From Monoplex corrugatus (Eukaryota > Mollusca > Gastropoda > Littorinimorpha > Ranellidae), in NCBI GenBank assembly GCA_030674185.1, contig CM060312.1, positions 3,823,438-3,887,437 of the forward strand: a stretch of 64,000 nt of DNA, read 5' to 3'. Position numbers and translations under genes: made by a program. The notes beneath the pieces are model-generated. The model ran no database searches and had not been told where the DNA came from. It saw only the letters and a program-made list of their open reading frames with translations. Every line of letters starts with the position of its first letter. Position 1 is the first letter of the stretch. Positions 47,891 through 59,690 of this stretch are shown here, piece by piece.

Positions 47891-49029
47891 TTTGGACAGT
47901 TGTGTGATAGACATGTATGAGTGTGTAGGGGGGTATATTTATGTTGCATGTGTTTATGCTGTTGTGGCAGAGTCTGGAAGAGAGAAAAGGAGGGGTGGGT
48001 CGGAGGTGGAGATTGAGAGTCCATGAAAGTTGCTGGGAGTGGGAGCAGTAGACAAGGGTGGATAATGGCGAGAGAGAGAGAGAGAGTGTGTGTGGTGTGT
48101 TGTGTGTGTGTGTGTGTGTGGTGTTGTGTGTGTGTGTGTGGTGTGTTTGTGAGAGCAACATAAATCTGACAGTAAGCGAACAGTGTGATTAATCACTAAC
48201 AGGACATAACAAGAACACTGCACAGAAAACAAACATAACAATGAATGTTATGGGGGGATAAACTATATGACTGGAATTGGAACACTTGTTAGTGTGAGGG
48301 CTGTACAGTGTATTCAACACAGGAATCTAGTCTTAGTCGTATTTCTGTGAGAGATAGATCACATTCAACACAGGACTTTATTCTTATTTCTGAGACAGGA
48401 CTTGGGTGTCTGGGGGACATACAGGTGATAGTCGAAACCAGCCTCTAGAAGGTCTGTAGTGGAGAATTACTATGTAACCACCGCCACTCAGTATTTTGCA
48501 ACTTGCCTGTGGGCATGCTAGCGTGCAAGGTGGCCTGTATGTGAAACTGTAAACCACACTTGTGAACCACTGATGGCATACAAAACACTAGTCTGACAAT
48601 GCTAACACTTGGCGCTGTGTGTGTGTGTGTGTGGATGTGTCTTGTAGGCACCAAAACCTTCTGTTGCTGCCTTAGTTTGTTTAGCACTTGTAAGTATCAC
48701 TTTGTCCCCAGTAGTTTGTTTAGCACCTGTAAGTATCACTTTGTCCCCAGTCTGTGCCCTGTAAGAGTGCCGCTAGTTCCTGTACCATCTTGAAGTATGC
48801 CTGCCCACATAGCACCCAGACTGTTGTCCTTGTGTGCGAGTGTTGACTGGGTACCTCCAGTGATGTTATGGACAAGTGTGACATTTGTTAACCCCCTGTA
48901 TCCAAGTGTAGCGGCGTGAGTGTGGAAAGAAACTAATGTGTGTGGAGATTTCTGTAGTTTTGTAGTAATTTTTTTTTTTAAACATATTTATGGCTTTTCT
49001 GTACAGCTCTCTCTTCTGTCCATGGGTAT

Positions 49030-49079
<50 letters not shown>

Positions 49080-49390
49080 ATGTGTGCCTTCTTGCGTGCG
49101 TGTGTGTGGTACATGTGTGCATGCATGCTTGTGTGTGTGCGTGCGTGCACATTTTACAGTTTTCATAATAGGATGATCTGGGGCAAGATCTTGTTATTTA
49201 ATGTTTTGTTTTGTTCATTTTGGTTTGGTTGTTTTTCCACTGGTTTGTATACGTACATACGTGGTGTGTGGTGTGTGTGTGATGTGTTCCATTTACACTT
49301 GACAAGGCCAGTTGGCCAACAGTTTGCGCCTGTCTTGTCCTGTTATAGTATATACGCGTTCTGATTATATTTTCCTGTTTTTCTGGTTTC
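47891..49390. other. Intronic sequence with GT/GA microsatellites
   Basis: (GA)n and (GT)n at 48069-48142, a 36-bp duplication (GTAAGTATCACTTTGTCCCC at 48689 and 48730), and (GT)n at 49032-49078. No exon is recognised. Confidence 0.5.
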
Positions 49391-49626
49391 GCTTTTGTTT
49401 GTTAATCATCTGACATAGTGACAAGTTTCAGTGTGTTTGTCATCTGACATAGTGACATGCTTCAGTATGTTTGTCAGTTGACATAGTGACATGCTTCAGT
49501 ATGTTTGTCAGTTGACATAGTGACATGCTTCAGTATGTTTGTCAGTTGACATAGTGACATGCTTCAGTATGTTTGTCATCTGACATAGTGACATGCTTCA
49601 GTATGTTTGTCAGTTGACATGGTGAC
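49390..49626. repeat. Minisatellite, about 34-bp unit, 7 copies
   Basis: GTTTGTCAGTTGACATAGTG and ACATGCTTCAGTAT, with CATCTGACA variants. Confidence 0.92.
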
Positions 49627-49977
49627 AAAGAACATTATGGAGATCTGTACCTTCAGTGTGTATTTCTTCATATGTTTGTCATTACATTGTGCAAATTTAT
49701 TTCTTTTTTTTCATTCCAAAATATGGATTGTGACGATATTAAACATTGTTATTTTTTCTTTATTTGTGTGTATTTGCTGTGCTGTATGTGTTGTGATTCA
49801 TTACTGGTCAAGAATTGTATTTCTTTTTATTTAGTTGATTGTTTGGGCTGTATTTTGGGTTGTATTTTGACTTTATTTGTTTTAATTTTGGACATATTTG
49901 GAAATTCACATAACCTCCACAAAATCACATGCGAATGGCACATATCTCGATGAGCAAGAGAGAGAGAGAGAAGTGTG

Positions 49978-50035
<58 letters not shown>

Positions 50036-50204
50036 AAGAGGCGGCACAGAGCTGGGTGTATGAAGGAGGCAGAGCATGTTGAAGCATGATGGAGATGGCT
50101 AATGTTGAAGAATCAAGTAGGTTTGTTTTTTTTGGTGAATGTCTTGCATGTGAAATTCCACATCTGATGACTCCATTAGTGTTCATAGTGGATCAGAAGG
50201 AAGA
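49627..50204. other. Intronic sequence with a GT microsatellite
   Basis: AT-rich unique sequence and (GT)n at about 49980-50030 preceded by a short (GA)n. Confidence 0.5.
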
Positions 50205-50300
50205 CCACACAGGTTGGAATTTGTTCTTATTGCATTCAGACAATTCCATATGAGCTCCACCTAAATCTGCCAGCATAAAAAGATGAACTGAAGGCGCTGT
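50205..50300 (+). repeat. Dispersed repeat family A, short copy 4
   Basis: GCATTCAGACAATTCCATAT, GAGCTCCACCTAAATCTGCC and AGCAT align with the reverse complement of the family A core at 8050-8110. The preceding GTTGGAATTTGTT resembles the sequence at 31360. Confidence 0.5.
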
Positions 50301-50830
50301 TACCTGGTGGAACTTTCTGTTGCCATTTCGGTCATGATGTCTTCTGTTGTTAAAAGCATCCAGCCGACACTTGTAGTCAACTGTTCATCTAACTCTTCTG
50401 TGTTGTCTGAAAGGAAGCAGCTAGGAAAATTGATCCCTGGGGAAAAGGGAAGGAAGGGGGCATGCTTCTGCTCTCAGTAACAGTTGTCAGTTTCCACCTG
50501 AAGTTTGGTTCTGTGTAGCAGTGATGGAGAAAGACACAGGAAGCACGCAGAACGCTGTCTTCACACGGCAGTACAAAGAAAACGAAACCAGAAAAACGAA
50601 AAGAATGTGCTTGGAAGACTTAAAACCAAACCCAAACCAAAAAATGCTGAGACTAGGAGCAAAAAAGGACAAGGAGGTAGCGCGTTGTGTGGTGAAAGAA
50701 ACGCATGCCTGGAATGACGTAAAAAGACAGAAGTGTGCCACTGACTCCACTGCTGTCAGGTGATACAGTTTTTGTCGCAGCCAGCATCGTTTTTTTTTAT
50801 AGGGAACCCATCCACTTTTTTACCCACTAG
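50301..50830. other. Unique intronic sequence
   Basis: It includes an 80-codon basic ORF at 50521-50763 ending near CAGGTGATA. There is no convincing acceptor and no family recognised, so it is not called an exon. Confidence 0.45.
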
Positions 50831-50834
50831 TTGT

Positions 50835-52330
50835 GGCTTGTAGGAGAATGTGGTCCTGGCCTGTAGAAAGTGTGATCCTGTTCTGTGGAATATATTCTGT
50901 CCTCTAGGAGAATGTGGTCTGTAGGAGAATATCATGGGTCTGTAGGAGAATGTGTGTCTGTAGGAGAAGAATGGGTCTGTAGGAGAACTGTGGTCTGTAG
51001 GAGAATGGGGTCATTGTCTGTAGGAAATGTGATCCTGTTTTGTGGTGTATTTTCTGTCCTGTAGGAGAATATGGTCCATAGGAGAATGGGGTCATTGTAG
51101 GAAAGTGTAACCCCATTCTGTGGGGTATGTTCTGTTCTGTAGGAGAATGTGGTCTGTAGGAGAAAGTGGTCCTGGCCCGTAGAAAATGTGATCCTGGCCT
51201 GTAGGGCACGTTCCATCCTGTAGGAGAATATGGTCTGTAGGAGAATGTGGTCCTGGCCTGTAGGGCACGTTCCATCCTGTAGGAGAATATGGTCTGTAGG
51301 AGAATGTGGTCCTGGCCTGTAGGGCACATTCCATCCTGTAGGAGAATATGGTCTGTAGGAGAATGTGGTCCTGGCATGTAGGGCACGTTCCATCCTGTAG
51401 GAGAATATGGTCCTGGCCTGTAGAAAATGTGAACCTGTTCTGTGGAGTATATTCTGTCCTGTAGGAGAATACAGTCTGTAGGAGAATGTGGTCTATAGGA
51501 GAACATGGTCTGTAGGAGAATGGGGTCATTGTCTGTAGGAAAGTATAACCCCGTTCAGTGGGGTATGTTCTGTTCTGTAGGAGAATATGGTCAGTAGGAG
51601 AATGTGGTCCTGGCCTGTAGAAAATGTGATCCTGACCTGTAGGGTATGTTCCATCATGTAGGAGAATGTGGTCTGTAGGAGAATGTGTTCCTGGCCTGTA
51701 GAAAATGTGGTCTGTAGGAGAATATGGTCTGTAGGAGAATGTGGTCCTGGCCTGTAGAAAATGTGATCCTGGTCTGTGGGGTATGTTCCATCCTGAAGGA
51801 GAATATGGTCTGTAGGAGAATGGTCCTGGTCTGTAGGGTATGTTCCATCATATAGGAGAATATGGTGTGTAGGAGAATGGTCCTGGTCTGTAGTGTATGT
51901 TCCATCATGTAGGAGAATATGGTCAGTAGGAGAATGGTCCTGGTCTGTAGGATATGTTCCATCATGTAGGAGAATATGGTCTGTAGGAGAATGGTCCTGG
52001 TCTGTAGGGTATGTTCTGTCCTGTAGGAGAATGGTCCTGGTCTGTAGGGTATGTTCTGTCCTGTAGGAGAATATGGTGTGTAGGAGAATGGTCCTGGTCT
52101 GTAGGGTATGTTCCGTCCTGTAGGAGAATATGGTGTGTAGGAGAATGGTCCTGGTCTGTAGGGTATGTTCTGTCCTGTAGGAGAATATGGTGTGTAGGAG
52201 AATGGTCCTGGTCTGTAGGGTATGTTTCTGTCCTGTAGGAGAATATGGTGTGTAGGAGAACAGTTCCTGGTCTGAAGGAGTGTAGTTATTTCCTGAAGGA
52301 GAATATGGACCTGGGATGCAGTTCTGCCTT
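50835..52330. repeat. Composite minisatellite with CTGTAGGAGAAT core
   Basis: Short units GTCTGTAGGAGAATGTGGTC and CTGGCCTGTAGAAAATGTGA, combined with GGGTATGTTCTGTCCTGTAG blocks, form higher-order units of 40-70 bp. At the right end the order GGAGAATGGTCCTGGTCTGT, AGGGTATGTTC repeats regularly. Confidence 0.92.
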
Positions 52331-52419
52331 GATGGAGAATGCTGTGGTCTGTATGAAAACGAGGTCCACATGTGTAGTACAGTATGGTTTGGTCTCTGCT
52401 GTACTGTGTCTGTAGTGTA

Positions 52420-53890
52420 TTGTATAGTGACAGACAAACTGTAGGGTATTGGGCCTGCTTAAAATGTGATGTTACAGACAGACTGTAGGGTATTGGGCCT
52501 GCTTAAAATGTGATGTTACAGACAAACTGTAGGGTATTGGGCCTGCTTAAAATGTGATCTTACAAACTGTAGGGGTATTAAGGCCTGCTTAGAATGTGAT
52601 GTTACAGACAAACTGTAGGGTATTGGGCCTGCTTAAAATGTGATGTTACAGACAAACTGTAGGGGTATTAAGGCCTGCTTAGAATGTGATGTTACAGACA
52701 AACTGTAGGGTATTGGGCCTGCTTAGAATGTGATGTTACAGACAAAGTGTAGGGTATTGGGCCTGCTTAGAATGTGATGTTACAGACAAACTGTAGGGTA
52801 TTGGGCCTGCTTAGAATGTGATGTTACAGACAAACTGTAGGGGTATTAAGGCCTGCTTAGAATGTGATGTTACAGACAAACTGTAGGGTATTGGCCTGCT
52901 TAAAATGTGATCTTACAGACAAACTGTAGGGTATTTGGCCTGCTTAGAATGTGATGTTACAGACAAAGTGTAGGGTATTGGGCCTGCTTAGAATGTGATG
53001 TTACAGACAAACTGTAGGGGTATTGGGCCTGCTTAGAATGTGATCTTACAGACAAACTGTAGGGGTATTGGGCCTGCTTAGAATGTGATGTTACAGACAA
53101 ACTGTAGGGTATTGGGCTTGCTTAGAATGTGATGTTACAAACTGTAGGGGTATTGGGCCTGCTTAGAATGTGATGTTACAGACAAACTGTAGAGTATTGG
53201 GCCTGCTTAGAATGTGATGTTACAAACTGTAGGGGTGTTAAGGCCTGCTTAGAATGTGATGTTACAGACAAACTGTAGGGGTATTGGGCCTGCTTAGAAT
53301 GTGATGTTACAGATAAACTGTAGGGGTATTGGGCCTGCTTAGAATGTGATGTTACAGACAAACTGTAGGGTATTGGGCCTGCTTAGAATGTGATGTTACA
53401 GACAAAGTGTAGGGTATTGGGCCTGCTTAGAATGTGATGTTACAGACAAACTGTAGGGGTATTGGGCCTGCTTAGAATGTGATCTTACAGATAAACTGTA
53501 GGGGTATTGGGCCTGCTTAAAATGTGATGTTACAAACTGTAGGGGTATTGGGCCTGCTTAGAATGTGATCTTACAGACAGACTGTAGGGTATTGGGCCTG
53601 CTTAGAATGTGATGTTACAGATAAACTGTAGGGGTATTGGGCCTGCTTAGAATGTGATGTTACAGATAAACTGTAGGGGTATTGGGCCTGCTTAGAATGT
53701 GATGTTACAGACAGACTGTAGGGGTATTGGGCCTGCTTAGAATGTGATGTTACAGACAAACTGTAGGGGTATTGGGCCTGCTTAGAATGTGATCTTACAG
53801 ACAAACTGTAGGGGTATTGGGCCTGCTTAGAATGTGATCTTACAGATAAACTGTAGGGGTATTGGGCCTGCTTAGAATGTGATCTTGGAG
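52420..53890. repeat. Minisatellite, 44/45-bp unit, about 32 copies
   Basis: GATGTTACAGACAAACTGTA, GGGTATTGGGCCTGCTTAGA, ATGT, with variants GATCTTACAG, AGATAAAC and GGGGTATTAAGG. Shares AAACTGTAGG with the arrays on either side. Confidence 0.96.
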
Positions 53891-54054
53891 GATGTGTTTT
53901 GGCTATTCCATACTGTAGGAGAATATGGCTTGTGCCTGTACTGTGCTATAGAAGAATGTGATTGTGCCATGTAGGAAAACATGATATGTCAGGGAACAAG
54001 TTCATGTGTGCTATGGATAGGAGATTGTGGTCCTGACATGTAAGGGAAAGAGTT

Positions 54055-55300
54055 GTGTGGCATATGTTACACTGTAGGAGAAAGTTTGTGGTCTGTGTTA
54101 CACTGTAGGAGAAAGTTTGTGGTCTGTGTTACACTGTAGGAGAAAGTTTGTGGTCTGTGTTACATTGTAGGAGAAAGTTTGTGGTCTGTATTACATTGTA
54201 GGAGAAAGTTTGTGGTCTGTGTACACTGTAGGAGAAATATGTGGTCTGTGTTACATGTAGAGAAAGTTTGTGGTCTGTGTTACATGTAGGAGAAAGTATG
54301 TGGTCTGTGTTACACTGTAGGAGAAAGTATGTGGTCTGTGTTACATTGTAGGAGAAAGTTGTGTCTGTGTTAATTGTAGGAGAAAGTTTGTGGTCTGTAT
54401 TACACTTGTAGGAGAAAGTATGTGGTCTGTGTTACTCTGTAGGAGAAAGTATGTGGTCTGTGTTACACTGTAGGAGAAAGTTTGTGGTCTGTGTTACATT
54501 GTAGGAGAAAGTTTGTGGTCTGTATTACATTGTAGGAGAAAGTATGTGGTCTGTGTTACTCTGTAGGAGAAAGTATGTGGTCTGTGTTACACTGTAGGAG
54601 AAAGTATGTGGTCTGTGTTACACTGTAGGAGAAAGTATGTGGTCTGTATTACATTGTAGGAGAAAGTATGTGGTCTGTGTTACACTGTAGGAGAAAGTAT
54701 GTGGTCTGTGTTACACTGTAGGAGAAAGTATGTGGTCTGTGTTACACTGTAGGAGAAAGTATGTGGTCTGTATTACATTGTAGGAGAAAGTATGTGGTCT
54801 GTGTTACACTGTAGGAGAAAGTTTGTGGTCTGTGTTACACTGTAGGAGAAAGTATGTGGTCTGTATTACATTGTAGGAGAAAGTATGTGGTCTGTGTTAC
54901 ACTGTAGGAGAAAGTATGTGGTCTGTGTTACACTGTAGGAGAAAGTATGTGGTCTGTGTTACACTGTAGGAGAAAGTATGTGGTCTGTATTACATTGTAG
55001 GAGAAAGTATGTGGTCTGTGTTACACTGTAGGAGAAAGTATGTGGTCTGTGTTACACTGTAGGAGAAAGTATGTGGTCTGTATTACATTGTAGGAGAAAG
55101 TTGTGGTCTGTATTACATTGTAGGAGAAAGTTTGTGGTCTGTGTTATACTGTAGGAGAAAGTTGGTGGTGCCATGTACTAAACTGTAAGGAAAAGTTGGT
55201 GGTCATTGTTATACTGTAGGAGAATTTGGTGGTCTTTGTTATAACGTAGAAGAAAGTTGGTGGCCATCGTTATACCGTAGGAGAAAGGTGGTGGTCTCCT
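54055..55300. repeat. Minisatellite, 31-bp unit, about 38 copies
   Basis: GTAGGAGAAAGTATGTGGTC and TGTGTTACACT, with TTTGTGG and TATTACATT variants. It becomes diverged after 55150. Confidence 0.96.
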
Positions 55301-56049
55301 GTTTATTTGCTAGGTTTATGATACTGAAGAGTTGGTAACCTGTTTATTTGCTAGGTTTATGATACTGAAGAGTTGGTGTCCTGTTTATTTGCTAAGTTCA
55401 TGATACTGAAGAGTTTGTGTCCTGTTTATTTGCTAAGTTCATGATAGTTACCATAGGTGTAAAGCAGGACTATATTCAGGTGGCAGATGCGAGACTCTTG
55501 TGCATGGCATGATGTGTGCAGACACACACTGTTCTTCTCCTGCAACTAATGGCTGATATTCTATTTCCCGTGTTTTCATAACAAACAGCACCTTGTGTAA
55601 CTGGCATCTCTGTTGTGCATGCCTAACCACTCTCACTTTCAGACCCCTCTCCACCACCACCTCTTTCCCCCCCGTCTGATCTACCTGCTGTAAATCACTA
55701 ACAAACTTTCCTGAGTCTTGCTCTCTCTCATCCTATCCACCAGCTGCCTGCAGCCTGCCCTAAACCTTCACTGCCTCATCCAGTCCACCAGCACCCAGCA
55801 AGAAACAAATAGCTGCTGGAAGCTGGTGGATAGGGTGAGGGTATGACAGGGTTAGGAGACGCTGTTAGTGATGGTAGATAGGGTGAAGAACTAAAACAGT
55901 TAACTCTGTCTTAACCCTGAGCCAAACGTTAACCCACCACTGATGTAAAGCCGACGTTTTCTGTGTATCTGGCCTGACCGTGTATTGTTTTCCTTCCTGC
56001 TCTTTTTTGCCTCTACGTCCACCACCACCACCACGCATCCCCCCTGCAG
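55301..56049. other. Intronic sequence upstream of exon 9
   Basis: A 50-60-bp tandem repeat (TCCTGTTTATTTGCTAGGTT) runs to about 55445, then unique sequence, a hairpin element at about 55700-55860 and the C/T-rich acceptor tract of exon 9. Confidence 0.6.
55700..55862. repeat. TTAA-hairpin-like copy, compound
   Basis: Left-arm segments CTCTCATCCTATCCACCAGC and CTGCCTCATCCAGTCCACCA, right arm GCTGGAAGCTGGTGGATAGG then GTGAGGGTATGACAGGGTTA. TTAA ends are not exact. Confidence 0.5.
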
Positions 56050-56187
56050 GCCTGAGCAAGCTGGAGGACAGCTTGACCAGCGTGAACGAAGAGCCCCCCT
56101 TGCCCCCTCCCCCTCCAGAGTTGGCCCTGCACGACAGCAGCGGGTCAGGGGAGAGAGAAAGTTTGCCCCCTGCTCCCCCTTCATCAG
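56050..56187 (+). CDS. MAGI: MAGI exon: proline-rich linker between PDZ2 and PDZ3
   Basis: GC completes Gly, then 45 codons read LSKLEDSLTSVNEEPPLPPP, PPELALHDSSGSGERES, LPPAPPSS plus one base. The run PPLPPPPP is a potential SH3, EVH1 or profilin ligand, and the exon is rich in Ser, Glu and Pro, as expected for the disordered MAGI linker before PDZ3. The acceptor CCCCTGCAG ends at 56049 after a long C/T/A-rich tract and the donor is GTAGGT at 56188. Its entry phase matches exon 8. It is G+C-rich compared with the flanks. The exon leaves in phase 1 and the next exon is not in the window. Confidence 0.85.
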
Positions 56188-56450
56188 GTAGGTTCCTTTG
56201 GGTGCTTCATGTCCACTGCTGTTGCTGCCTGTACACTGCTGTCTGTTGGCTCCTGTGAGCCCTGCATGACCTCTTGAGGTGATAATGATGACGCTCATTC
56301 ACTTACTGCCATAATCACTCACTTTACTGTCATTGCACGGTGGTGTGAACGTTCACACGTCACTTTGTTGCCACAGTGTCTCACTGTGTTCCCAGTCTGT
56401 ACACCACACGTTCCTCACTTGCTCTTGTGGGATGTGCATGGTCGTCTTGG
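56188..56450. other. Unique sequence downstream of exon 9
   Basis: No exon or repeat is recognised. Confidence 0.5.
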
Positions 56451-56800
56451 TGGTGACGATGATAATCATTTATCTACTGATGATGATCATTTATCTGTGA
56501 TGAATTCATTTATCTACTGCCAGTGTTTGATGATAAACATTTATCTGCTGTGATAATCACTTATCTATTGATAATCATTTATTGCTGATGATAATCATTT
56601 ATCTATGATGATGATCATTTATTGCTGATGAATATCATTTATCTACTGCAGTGTTTGATGATAAACATTTATCTGCTGATGATAATCATTTATCTACTGA
56701 TGATGATCATTTATGTACTGATGATAATCATTTATCTACTGTGATAATCATTTATCTACTGATAATCATCTGCTGATGATATTCATTTATCTACTGCCAA
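56450..56800. repeat. Imperfect minisatellite of about 20-bp units
   Basis: GATGATAATCATTTATCTAC units with variants lacking one or several bases, plus two longer CAGTGTTTGATGATAAACAT inserts. Confidence 0.85.
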
Positions 56801-57034
56801 TGTTTAGTATAAAAAAAGACACTTCACTGTGACATGACAACAAAATATCTACTGATGATAAAATCGTGTATTTACAGTAGTGTTTAGTGCAATGTACACA
56901 CATCACTAGGTTGCCACGTTTTGTGACTGTCAGTATGTCTGTGTGTCTGAAGTCTGCACTGCATGTTCCTCTTGGTGATGCTGACAGTAGGGTTAATGGG
57001 GGTGGGCAGATCTGCTTTTGGGTGCAGTGGTCAG

Positions 57035-57510
57035 TAGACTGTGTGTGTGTCTGTGTGAATGTGTGTGTCTGTGTGTGTGTATGTGTGTGAGTGTGTCTGT
57101 GGAGTGGGGTCTGTGTGAGTGTGTTGTGTGAGTGTGTCTGTGTGAGTGTGTGTCTGTGTGGAGTGTGTCTGTGTGAGTGTGTCTGTGGTGTGTCTGTGAG
57201 TGTGGTGTTGTGAGTCTGTGTGGTGTGTGTCTGTGTGAGTGTGTATTATGTGTGTGTCTATGTGGTGTGTCTGTGTGAGTGTGTGTGTGTGTCTGTGTGA
57301 GTGTGTCTGTGTGAGTGTGTCTGTGTGTGTTTGTGTGAGTGTGTCTGTGTGAGTGTGTGTGTGAGTGTATGTGTGTGTGTCTGTGTGAGTGTGTGTCTGT
57401 GTGAGTGTGTGTGTGTCTGTGTGAGTGTGTCTGTGTGAGTGTGTCTGTGTGTGTGTGTGTCTGTCTGTGTGAGTGTGTATATTTTGTGTGTGTGTGTGTG
57501 TGTGTGTGTT
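57035..57510. repeat. GT-rich array of TGTGTGAGTGTGTC units
   Basis: Irregular 10-20-bp units of TGTCTGTGTGAGTGTG. Numerous 1-base irregularities occur at 57100-57260. Antisense Thr/His ORFs are artefacts. Confidence 0.92.
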
Positions 57511-58056
57511 CTCTGGCATTGACATTTGTTTGGAAGACTGTGGAGGAAGAATGACAGATTGTGAACAGCTCAGATTGATGGTTCAGTTCACCAAGTCAGT
57601 GTGATTGTTCTGTTAGGTTCCTTCCCTAGTTCTTTTTGTTATTTTTTTTTAACAGTTACATCGACATAAAATAAGAGGGAAAAAACATAGTCAAGCCATT
57701 CTAACCATCTCCTTTTGTATTAAAAATGATAAAATCCAAAACCAAATCCAAATTTTGTACTTTACAAAGTCACTGATACAGGCATAAAGAATAGTCTACA
57801 GAACTCATAAGTCAGACAGCCTCCAAACTATATCAGCAAGTTGGGTTTGTGTGCAAGTTTATGACTTGTTCCATGATCATGTTGGATCTTTTTTCATCAT
57901 ATAGCATCAGTGACGTTGGTGCATATGGAATGTTTTCAGAGCATAGAAACTTGTGATGAGAAAAGCTGAAACTGAACTGTGCGAAGTACGGGAACTCCGT
58001 CTTTAGGAAATGAACATTGAAGTTGAGGAGTCGTCACTTAGAGTTTAAAGTGTTAC
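57511..58056. other. Intronic sequence with dispersed repeats
   Basis: It contains an inverted family C segment at 57685-57713 (TAGTCAAGCCATTCTAACCA) and a family B copy at about 57870-58030 (TGTTGGATCTTTTTTCATCA, GTGCATATGGAATG, GAGCATAGAAAC). Confidence 0.5.
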
Positions 58057-58135
58057 TGTTTGACTCCCTCGCCTGTCGCCAGCTTTCACCAATTTTGTGC
58101 AGGAAGATGGTGGCTAGGATTAGGGAATTAAATGA
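58057..58135. repeat. TTAA-hairpin-like copy, diverged
   Basis: Left arm TGACTCCCTCGCCTGTCGCC, AGCTTTCACC; right arm GCAGGAAGATGGTGGCTAGG, ATTAGGGAATTAAATGAG. Clearly related to the other hairpin copies, but decayed. Confidence 0.5.
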
Positions 58136-58555
58136 GTAAAGTATGTTCATGTTTGGTGTGTTTTCAGCATTGGAAGGGGAGACTATTAGTATGGCTTGAC
58201 TGTCTGGTTTCCTGGATGTTTTGTGTTTGTTTGTCTAGGGAAGTGGAGAGATGTGGAAATGTTATAAACAAAGGTGTGCTGATTGTCACTACCACCACAG
58301 TGTTTGTGTTTTTTGTTTGTTTGTTAGTTTGTTCAGACAGTGTCTGTTCGTTAAACCACTGATGTGATCTCTTTCTTTTCAGGTGTGTTAGAGATTGATT
58401 CAGATTAGTTTATGATACCTTTGTTGTAATAATAATAATAATAGTAATAATAATAATAATGTTAATGATAATGATGGTAATAATTGTGGTGTTACATTTG
58501 CAGTGATTTTACCATCTAAGGTATTGGGGCATAATCAGATTGATCAGTGGTATTT
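58136..58555. other. Intronic sequence with family C copy and AAT repeats
   Basis: GGAGACTATTAGTATGGCTT at about 58178 is a family C copy. (AAT)n occurs at about 58427-58462. No exon is recognised. Confidence 0.5.
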
Positions 58556-58640
58556 CTAATAATAATAATAATAATAATATAATACAATATTTATATAGCG
58601 CAAAATCTTGATAAAATCAAATCTAAGCGCTGAAGCAGAC
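58556..58640 (-). mobile_element. LINE/SINE 3' tail, minus strand
   Basis: (AAT)n followed by ATACAATATTTATATAGCGC then AAAATCTTGATAAAATC and AAGCGCT. Read on the minus strand this is a GCGCTATATAAATATTG-type 3' terminus with an (ATT)n tail, the same type as the LINE end at 37030-37067. The body is replaced by (CACG)n. Confidence 0.6.
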
Positions 58641-58656
58641 ACACGCACGCACGCAC

Positions 58657-58709
<53 letters not shown>

Positions 58710-58750
58710 CCACACAACACACACACACAACACACACACACACACACTGT
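58637..58750. repeat. (CACG)n / (CA)n microsatellite
   Basis: A perfect alternating purine-pyrimidine tract, CGCACGCACG-type, to about 58710, then CA repeats. Confidence 0.92.
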
Positions 58751-58824
58751 GTACACCTAAAACAGTGCGCAGGACAATTATTGTAGAAACTGATGACAGA
58801 TCAACAGTGATGGAAATGGTAGGA

Positions 58825-59440
58825 GAAAAAAAAAGGACCACAATTAACGAACAAACAAACAAAAAAAGGACCACAATTAACGAACAAACAACAAAAAGGA
58901 CCACAATAACGAACAAACAAAAAAAGGACCACAATTAACGAACAAACAAACAAAAAAAGGACCACAATTAACAAACAAAAAAAGACCAATAACAAACAAC
59001 AAAAAAGGACCACAATTAACAAACAAACAAACAAAAAAAGGACCACAATTAACGAACAAACAAAAAAAAAAGGACCACAATTAAGAAAACAAACAAAAAA
59101 CACAAACAAAAAAAAAAAAGGACCACAATTAACGAACAAACAAACAAAAAAAAGGACCACAATTAAAAACAAACAAAAAGACACAATTAACAAAACAAAA
59201 AAAGGACCACAATTAACAAACAAACAAACAAAAAAGGACCACAATTAACGAACAAACAAACAAAAAAAGGACCACAATTAACAACAAACAAACAAAAAAA
59301 GGACCACAATTAACAAAACAAACAAAAAAGGACCACAATTAACAACAAACAAACAAAAAAAGGACCACAATTAACGAACAAACAAAGACCAATTCAAAAC
59401 AAACAAACAAAAAAGGACCACAATTAACAAAGAAAACCAA
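58825..59440. repeat. Minisatellite, about 33-bp A/C-rich unit, 18-19 copies
   Basis: AAAAAAAGGACCACAATTAA and CGAACAAACAAAC. The lengths of A-runs and CAAA counts vary and some copies have deletions (58975-59000, 59160-59200). Confidence 0.93.
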
Positions 59441-59479
59441 CAAGCCCCAAAATCTGTGTTGCCAGAATAATTGGTAGCG

Positions 59480-59690
59480 GGACTTTGTTTGTTTTTTGTT
59501 TTTTTGTTTGTTTGTTTGTTTGTTTGCGTATGTGGTTGGTGTTTGTTTTCTGATCTTCCTGAAACATTTTGCACAGAATGATGTGACGCCAAGTGTACAT
59601 CGTGTTGTTGCTATTTTCCACCAGCATTTCATCAGCTTCACCATTTTTAGTCCTTTATCAGTTTCCTTCCTTTTCTCTCACAGCTCAGTC
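59480..59690. other. T/G-rich run and short unique stretch
   Basis: (GTTT)n at 59482-59526 is an inverse match of the CAAA tracts in the array just upstream. A unique stretch of about 160 bp follows. Confidence 0.6.

Noticed and set aside
50521..50763. Possible extra coding exon (80-codon basic ORF ending at CAGGTGATA)
   Set aside because: The upstream sequence has no convincing pyrimidine tract plus AG, and the peptide does not resemble the MAGI linker. cDNA would settle it.
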